From Bacillota bacterium (GTDB lineage Bacteria; Bacillota; Clostridia; Lachnospirales; Lachnospiraceae): a stretch of DNA of 9,114 bases. Positions 4,750-9,114 of this stretch are shown here, piece by piece. The notes below the pieces were generated by a model. The model searched no databases and was not told where the DNA came from. It worked only from the letters and a program-made list of their open reading frames with translations. The translations under genes and the position numbers were made by a program. The stretch's first letter is position 1. Each line of letters opens with the position of its first letter. The DNA lies in assembly GCA_023424995.1 (NCBI GenBank), contig JAFADH010000304.1, positions 1 through 9,114 on the forward strand. Reading direction: 5' to 3'.

Positions 4750-6315
4750 TTATTCAATAACAAGATTTCCCGTGGAAGCTTCATCAATCTCGAACTTACC
4801 CTGTTCAAAGCTTGTGATCTTCTCCCCGAGTATGGTAAGGTTCCGGATTGTAATATCCTCCACCGTATGTGTCTCATCAAAGCCCCGGATTCTGGACCCG
4901 TTGAATCTGCCGGAAAGGACATTGACGCCGTCAATCACTACATCTCTGATCTGTCCGCGTTCCTTTGTGGTGGACCAGCTGGTGCTCTGTGCAATGTTAA
5001 AATCAATCAGATAAGGAAGCTCATCTCCGTCGCCGGAACCCATCTTCGCATTTTCAACAATAATATTCTTAAAGGTAACATCCGATATGACCGCATCATC
5101 CGCATTATGCACCGAGATGACCGGCTTATGGAAGTTATTAAGTACCGTGATATTCTCAAAATCGATGCCCGTCATGACAGCATCCGCTTTCTTTCCCTTG
5201 TTGGTTTCATACCCGATCTCCATGGATTGGGCCAGATCCGTCCATAGCTGGTTATCTCTAAAGGTAATATTTTTGGTGTCTCCCGTATAATTCTTCACAA
5301 CCAGAGAATCGTCCCAGCTTCTTACGAAGCAGTTCTGTACAAGATAGTCCTGGCAGGACTGAAGGGTAATTCCGTCTCCGTTAGGTCTGGAGGAAATGAT
5401 CCGGATCCCGTCGATTATCCCGTTGGTAGAAGTACTTGCAGAACAAACCCAGGCATTCGGGTTCAATACGATGATATCCCTGATCTCTACCTTATCACAG
5501 AAATCAAACCGCAGGGGGACCATGGCCGTCTTGCCCTGCCATCCGACGAATTTGGATCCGTCTATGATTCCTCTGCCCATTACCTTAATGTTGGAAGCAT
5601 AATTCGCCTGGACTACTCCATGTACTACCGCTCCGCCTGCCAGATACAGAGTCTGATTATCCTCCAGCATGATAGCGTCGATATTCCACTCCCCCGGCCC
5701 GATATAGACAACATTCTCATCACCCTCTTTCGGAGGATCGGCCTCCAGGGGGTTTGCGAAGATATGCAAAGCCCGGGACGGTGAATCATTATATACCAGG
5801 GTATAGTTATCCGGATCTGTAACTGTAAAAGACACGGTATGGTTTTCCTTATCAATTATCGGATCAATTCCGTAGCTGACCGGGCTGACCTTTACCGTCT
5901 CCAGATCAATGCCAGGTACCGTTACCGTAATGTTGGCAATTCCCTCAAAATCAAAATAGGTAATTGGTGTTCTTGACTGCGGCGGCAGATAATCCCCGAA
6001 CCATTGACGGTTGTGATTGACATTCGTATCATAGACATAAGCATCATACCCGTTGACGGTTACCTTCGTATCCGTGCAGTGCATTAATGAAAAGTCCCTC
6101 TGCTGTTCATTGACGGTCTTTAGATCCTCTTCCGCGGCATCCTTTAAGGATTTTGGCCCTTCATACAATACAAGTTTCGAATTCCCCATATCAATCATGG
6201 CATCAACTTCCTTAATCCGGTCCCTCGTACCCAGGCCGAACCATACCAGCGCACCGGCTAATGCCAGAAGAACAACCCACTCCGCCACAGCAAGACCCAG
6301 CTTCCATTTCTTCAT
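4750..6315 (-). CDS. Membrane-anchored right-handed beta-helix glycoside hydrolase (GH28/GH49-type, clan GH-N-like)
   Basis: This is a 521-aa protein. Residues about 6-28 form a signal anchor (LGLAVAEWVVLLALAGALVW) after MKKWK, so the enzyme faces outward. Residues about 70-190 make a beta-rich domain (VNGYDAYVYDTN, FDFEGIANITVTV, LHIFANP). From about 200 to 521 runs a parallel beta-helix: IGPGEWNIDAI, TLYLAGGAVVHG, NIKVMGRGIIDGS, then repeated 'V/I-x-D/N-I-T-x-x-N' coils. Acidic candidates lie where clan GH-N enzymes place their catalytic Asp residues: NGDGI (Asp about 314) and SWDDS (Asp about 335-336). The GHG His loop of GH28 polygalacturonases is not seen; AQSMEIGYE is in its place. Substrate is therefore open (galacturonan, dextran-like or other). 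A TTG at 6321 is in frame, but GGGAGG (6330-6325) is correctly spaced, 9 bases, only for the ATG at 6315. Confidence 0.82.
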   Translation of the reverse strand: MKKWKLGLAVAEWVVLLALAGALVWFGLGTRDRIKEVDAMIDMGNSKLVLYEGPKSLKDAAEEDLKTVNEQQRDFSLMHCTDTKVTVNGYDAYVYDTNVNHNRQWFGDYLPPQSRTPITYFDFEGIANITVTVPGIDLETVKVSPVSYGIDPIIDKENHTVSFTVTDPDNYTLVYNDSPSRALHIFANPLEADPPKEGDENVVYIGPGEWNIDAIMLEDNQTLYLAGGAVVHGVVQANYASNIKVMGRGIIDGSKFVGWQGKTAMVPLRFDFCDKVEIRDIIVLNPNAWVCSASTSTNGIIDGIRIISSRPNGDGITLQSCQDYLVQNCFVRSWDDSLVVKNYTGDTKNITFRDNQLWTDLAQSMEIGYETNKGKKADAVMTGIDFENITVLNNFHKPVISVHNADDAVISDVTFKNIIVENAKMGSGDGDELPYLIDFNIAQSTSWSTTKERGQIRDVVIDGVNVLSGRFNGSRIRGFDETHTVEDITIRNLTILGEKITSFEQGKFEIDEASTGNLVIE

Positions 6316-6379
6316 AAACAATTACCTCCCATCTTTGATCCATTCAACTTATTCCTGCCTGCACTCCGTAGAGTTCTTA

Positions 6380-7051
6380 CTATAAACTCACTATTTCCGC
6401 CCGGTCATTCAGGATCATATCCCAGTCCACGTCACTTTGAAGTGACAATGCTTCATAATCCGCACCCAGCTGTCTGTATTCCGGTCCGACTCCCAGGGAT
6501 TTCATTCCCGCTGCCCTGGCGGCTGCGATGCCGGCAGCGGAGTCTTCCACCACCAGGCATTCCTCATTGGGCAGCTTCAGCTTTCCCGCCGCAATCAGGA
6601 ATACCTCCGGATCCGGCTTGGACCTGATCGTATCCAGCCCGCAGCTGACTTCATCTATGTAAGGCATCAGCTCCGTCTTATTTAATATCAGGGGAGTGTT
6701 CTTACTGGCGGAACCCACGCCGATGCGGATGCCCTTTCTTCTTAAATCCTCCAAAGTAATGATTACGTCCTTAAGGACTGCTTCCTTGTTTAATTCCTGG
6801 AGATATTCCACATAATACCGGTTCTTGCGGTCGGCAAGCTCCATTTTCTCCTCCCGGGTATAGCTTCTGCTTCCCCTCTTAAGTACCACCTCCAGGGATT
6901 CCATACGGCTTACGCCCTTCTGCCTCTTGTTATCCTCCCTTGTAAAATCCGTGATCCCGATTTCCTGTGCAAGTCTCTTCCAGGCACGGTAATGCAACTC
7001 ATCCGTTGATACGAGAACTCCGTCCAGATCAAATATTACCCCTTTTATCAT
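6380..7051 (-). CDS. pgmB: Beta-phosphoglucomutase (HAD superfamily)
   Basis: This 223-aa cytoplasmic enzyme interconverts beta-glucose 1-phosphate and glucose 6-phosphate through an aspartyl phosphate. HAD motif I DLDGV gives the nucleophile Asp8 and acid/base Asp10. The helical cap (about 15-90) has Arg49 in KGVSRMESL. Motif II GSASKN includes Ser114 and Lys117, motif III RSKPDP holds Lys145, and motif IV VVEDSAAGI holds Glu169 and Asp170. The residue numbers coincide with the well-studied Lactococcus lactis enzyme, which makes the assignment firm. ATG at 7051 follows GAGGAG eight bases upstream. It is first in the operon with the beta-helix hydrolase (64 bases downstream) and discoidin gene, and divergent from a LacI-type regulator. 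Its natural partner is the GH65 phosphorylase at the right edge, which would produce beta-glucose 1-phosphate. Confidence 0.95.
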   Translation of the reverse strand: MIKGVIFDLDGVLVSTDELHYRAWKRLAQEIGITDFTREDNKRQKGVSRMESLEVVLKRGSRSYTREEKMELADRKNRYYVEYLQELNKEAVLKDVIITLEDLRRKGIRIGVGSASKNTPLILNKTELMPYIDEVSCGLDTIRSKPDPEVFLIAAGKLKLPNEECLVVEDSAAGIAAARAAGMKSLGVGPEYRQLGADYEALSLQSDVDWDMILNDRAEIVSL

Positions 7052-7112
7052 GAAATCAACTCCTCTTTTCTATCTGTACAATTTTTCTGCTTTATGGTAG
7101 ACTAAAATAATA

Positions 7113-7130
7113 AAGTTTAACATTAAACTT
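7113..7130. promoter_or_regulatory. Palindromic operator for the LacI-family regulator
   Basis: AAGTTTAACATTAAACTT is a perfect inverted repeat with 8-bp arms around a central CA. It lies in the 99-base divergent intergenic region, 21 bases before the lacI-type ATG and about 62 bases before the pgmB ATG. Size and symmetry fit LacI-family operators, although the usual central CG is CA here. From this position it could control both directions. Candidate lacI promoter elements TTTCTG (7084-7089) and ATAATA (7107-7112), spaced 17, end directly at the operator. No pgmB promoter of comparable quality is evident. Confidence 0.7.
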
Positions 7131-7150
7131 ACGGGAAAGGAACATATAAA

Positions 7151-8164
7151 ATGTCGACGATTAAGGATATTGCCAGTGCGGTCGGTGTCAGCTGTACCAC
7201 TGTATCTAACGTCATACACGGAAGAGCCGGCAGAGTATCTGCCGAGACTATCGCACGGATTAATGATGCCATTGACCAATTAGGATATGTACCGAATATG
7301 TCAGCACGTTCCTTGGTCTCCAGCTCTTCCAAAGTGATTGCCATGATCAGCCATCTGAAGATAAATACAAAGGAAACAATTATTGAAGACCCCTTCCACT
7401 CCGCCTTCATCGGATCTATTGAGAAGACCCTGCGTGAAAACGGTTATTACTTAATGCTGCGGGCAGTGGAAACCACGGCAGACCTGGTGGCCTTCCTGCG
7501 CAACTGGAATCTGGACGGCCTGTTCTTCACCGGTGTATTCCAGGATGAATTCTATGATGCCCTGAACGCTTTGAATATACCGATTGTCCTGATTGACAGT
7601 TATGTACCTCCCTCCAGGATGTGCAACATCGGTCTGGAGGATTACAAGGGCGGCTATACCGCTGCACGGTATCTGATCGAAAAGGGCCACAGGGATATTG
7701 CCTTTGCATCCCCGACCATCATCAATCATGGTGTTGTATCGGAGCGCTTCCTGGGTTACAAGCAGGCCTTATCGGAAGCCGGCATATCCTTTCGTCCCGA
7801 TCTGGTATTCGAACAGGAATTGGATACCGATACAACCATCTCTCTGGGCAACCGGCTGTCAAAACGGAATGATATCACTGCTGTCTTTGCTACTGCCGAT
7901 ATACTTGCAGCCGGTATCATGGCCGGTATCCAGCAGTCGGGCAAAAAGGTACCGGAGGATATCTCCGTCATCGGTTTCGATGATATTAACCTGTGCCGCC
8001 TGACTTCTCCCATGCTCACCACCATTCATCAGGATGCACCGTATAAAGGCAAATTAGCGGTGAATTTTATGATTGATCTTCTGGAGAAGAACCCATTGGA
8101 GGAGCGCCAGATCATTCTTCCCATCCATCTTGTGGAACGGGATAGCGTGCGCACCCTGTCATAA
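7151..8164 (+). CDS. LacI-family transcriptional regulator of the carbohydrate locus
   Basis: This 337-aa protein has a typical LacI/GalR layout. The N-terminal helix-turn-helix is STIKDIASAVGVSCTTVSNVI (about residues 2-22). Next come a third helix and hinge with GYVPNMSARSL (about 45-55), whose Leu-containing hinge helix enters the DNA minor groove, and then a periplasmic-binding-protein-like effector domain with FFTGVF, AARYLIEKGHRDIAFASP, FATADILAAGIMAGIQ and VIGFDDINLCRLTSP. AAAGGAA precedes the ATG at 7151. It is transcribed away from pgmB and toward the GH65 gene (convergent). The divergent arrangement and the shared palindrome at 7113-7130 suggest it represses pgmB and itself, released by a sugar or sugar phosphate from the pathway. 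The effector cannot be deduced from sequence. Confidence 0.93.
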   Translation: MSTIKDIASAVGVSCTTVSNVIHGRAGRVSAETIARINDAIDQLGYVPNMSARSLVSSSSKVIAMISHLKINTKETIIEDPFHSAFIGSIEKTLRENGYYLMLRAVETTADLVAFLRNWNLDGLFFTGVFQDEFYDALNALNIPIVLIDSYVPPSRMCNIGLEDYKGGYTAARYLIEKGHRDIAFASPTIINHGVVSERFLGYKQALSEAGISFRPDLVFEQELDTDTTISLGNRLSKRNDITAVFATADILAAGIMAGIQQSGKKVPEDISVIGFDDINLCRLTSPMLTTIHQDAPYKGKLAVNFMIDLLEKNPLEERQIILPIHLVERDSVRTLS

Positions 8165-8173
8165 CAGGCAGAG

Positions 8174-8203
8174 AGGCTGTTGTCAATGCTCCGGCAGCAG
8201 CCT
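8174..8203. other. Weak stem-loop in the convergent lacI / GH65 intergenic region
   Basis: AGGCTGTTG (8174-8182) and CAGCAGCCT (8195-8203) form a 9-bp stem with one G-U pair and a 12-base loop. A further outer pairing ACAGG/CCTGT (8164-8168 with 8209-8213) is possible. It lies 10 bases after the lacI-type stop codon in the 121-base gap to the GH65 stop, where a terminator for both genes is expected. No T-run follows on either strand, so an intrinsic terminator is unproven. Confidence 0.35.
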
Positions 8204-8285
8204 GTTCTCCTGTCATCCATATCCTGATACTCCCCTTCGCCAAGATAGACATTCTTATCTCTGTTCTAATTTCTTCCTTGCAATC

Positions 8286-9114
8286 TCAGTTTCCGTCATA
8301 CGCTCCTAAATTAGTTATGGCGGCTTTCGTCTTTCCCACCTCGATCTGATATATATTATCACGATAGACTATCTTGAACAGCATATGCTCCCATTTGGAA
8401 GGTAGATTCGGTACTGCTTTCAGCTCGCCGTTCTCCTCATGAATTCCCGCAAAGCCTTCGATTGCCGTCATATATGCTCCCCCGGAGGAAGCCGGATGAG
8501 TCCCTCCGATATAGATCAGTCCTGCCCATTCCTTGCCCTGCTGGGTAATATCCGATAGGGCTGACTTCATGAAGAAAGGGTATGCAAGGTCGGGCATACG
8601 GCATTTGCAGGCAAGCATGGAATACATACAGGCACTTAAGGAAGAGCCGTGCTCCGTCCTGGGCTCGTAGTATTCCCAGTTCTTTCGCAATATGTCCTCT
8701 TCATATTCGGCGGAGAACAGATTTAGCATCGTAATCACATCTGCCTGTTTAATTACCTTCGTATGACTGGCAGCACCGTAGGCACCGCCCCAATATTCCT
8801 TCTCATGAAGCAGCCGGCTCCTCACTTCCTCTATGGATATATCCTCCAAAGCTCCGTAGCCGTCAAACTGCTCGATAATGCCGGTATTCGTATCTGCCCG
8901 GGGTATATAGATCCGCTCACTTGCCTCTCGGAACCTTCGTAACAGGTCATCGCAGTCATAAATCTCCGACAGCTGCGACCTTACCTTCTCTCCCAGCTCC
9001 GAAAGCGTAGTAAGAATATGGACCGCACTGTCAAAAGTAAATTTCGCCATACGGTTCGTATAGGCATTATTATTTACCCTCTCATGATATTCGTCCGGCC
9101 CGATGACATCATGC
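8286..9114 (-). CDS. GH65 disaccharide phosphorylase, C-terminal part (5' end beyond the window)
   Basis: The frame is open from the right edge (9113) to TGA at 8286-8288, giving the last 275 residues of a protein normally about 750-780 aa. It begins HDVIGPDEYHERVNNNAYTNRMAK, the GH65 signature that carries the general-acid Glu (in PDEY). It continues with VIKQADV, the Lys-Gln sugar-binding pair, and TEHGSSLS, the phosphate-binding His-Ser-Ser loop. It ends with the small C-terminal beta domain. These inverting enzymes (maltose, trehalose, kojibiose, nigerose phosphorylases and relatives) split alpha-glucosides with phosphate to beta-glucose 1-phosphate in the cytoplasm. Retention of the phosphate loop favours a phosphorylase over a hydrolase. 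The exact linkage is not readable here. An internal ATG at 9050 is not the start because the signature lies upstream of it. PgmB in the nearby operon is the matching next enzyme. Confidence 0.93.
   Translation of the reverse strand, partial: HDVIGPDEYHERVNNNAYTNRMAKFTFDSAVHILTTLSELGEKVRSQLSEIYDCDDLLRRFREASERIYIPRADTNTGIIEQFDGYGALEDISIEEVRSRLLHEKEYWGGAYGAASHTKVIKQADVITMLNLFSAEYEEDILRKNWEYYEPRTEHGSSLSACMYSMLACKCRMPDLAYPFFMKSALSDITQQGKEWAGLIYIGGTHPASSGGAYMTAIEGFAGIHEENGELKAVPNLPSKWEHMLFKIVYRDNIYQIEVGKTKAAITNLGAYDGN

Noticed and set aside
6316..6321. TTG start adding two residues to the beta-helix hydrolase
   Set aside because: It lies only three bases from the GGGAGG site. The ATG at 6315 has the proper spacing.
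7129..7410. A 93-codon - strand frame overlapping the start of the LacI-type gene
   Set aside because: It is antisense to the helix-turn-helix coding region and lacks any domain or credible start.
8243..8260. Short inverted repeat AGATAG/TTATCT as a terminator
   Set aside because: Only six pairs including one G-U, AT-rich and without a T-run; too weak to call.
9048..9050. ATG as the start of a short 254-aa protein
   Set aside because: The frame stays open upstream and encodes the GH65 signature IGPDEYHE, so this is an internal Met of a protein cut by the window edge.

Overview
The window looks like a chromosomal segment of a low-to-mid GC Gram-positive anaerobe, most likely a Clostridia or Lachnospiraceae-type gut or soil bacterium. 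This is inferred from strong GGAGG-type ribosome binding sites, the pairing of a GH65 phosphorylase with beta-phosphoglucomutase, the His-tailed CsoR/RcnR-type regulator, and membrane-anchored surface enzymes. No taxonomic marker gene is present. Nothing here resembles a phage, CRISPR array, RNA gene or insertion sequence.

Left edge (1-391) is a small gene graveyard. On the + strand is the broken end of a GH88-like unsaturated glucuronyl hydrolase gene (frameshift near 110, stop at 192-194). On the - strand is the last part of a Big_2 (bacterial Ig-like) domain (366-259) with no start. Between them lies a perfect 19-bp-arm hairpin (211-256) that can terminate transcription in both directions.

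Region 392-3665, all on the - strand, is a transition-metal uptake module. It runs from a CsoR/RcnR-family repressor (3665-3315), through an ECF-type Co/Ni transporter substrate component CbiM/NikM with a fused PDGLE domain (3192-2191) and transmembrane component CbiQ (1986-1189), to the ATPase CbiO (1135-392). A good sigma-A promoter just upstream of cbiM abuts a six-G tract operator of the kind used by CsoR/RcnR repressors, so the adjacent regulator very probably controls the transporter. An imperfect hairpin of about 18 bp lies between cbiM and cbiQ.

Region 3666-4002 is intergenic. It holds the regulator's promoter and a perfect palindrome with 24-bp arms that probably ends the upstream carbohydrate operon.

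Region 4003-9114 is a carbohydrate-utilisation locus. A - strand operon encodes beta-phosphoglucomutase (7051-6380), a membrane-anchored right-handed beta-helix glycoside hydrolase of the GH28/GH49 type (6315-4750), and a membrane-anchored discoidin (F5/8 type C) protein (4653-4003). A LacI-family regulator (7151-8164) is divergent from pgmB, and an 18-bp palindromic operator sits in the shared intergenic region. Convergent with lacI is the C-terminal part of a GH65 disaccharide phosphorylase, which runs off the right edge. The inferred pathway is: the surface hydrolase and discoidin protein attack an external glycan, imported alpha-linked glucosides are split with phosphate by the GH65 enzyme to beta-glucose 1-phosphate, and PgmB converts this to glucose 6-phosphate. 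The polymer is not identified and no sugar transporter is in view. The most distinctive feature is that catalytic and discoidin modules sit on separate membrane-anchored polypeptides in one operon with pgmB.
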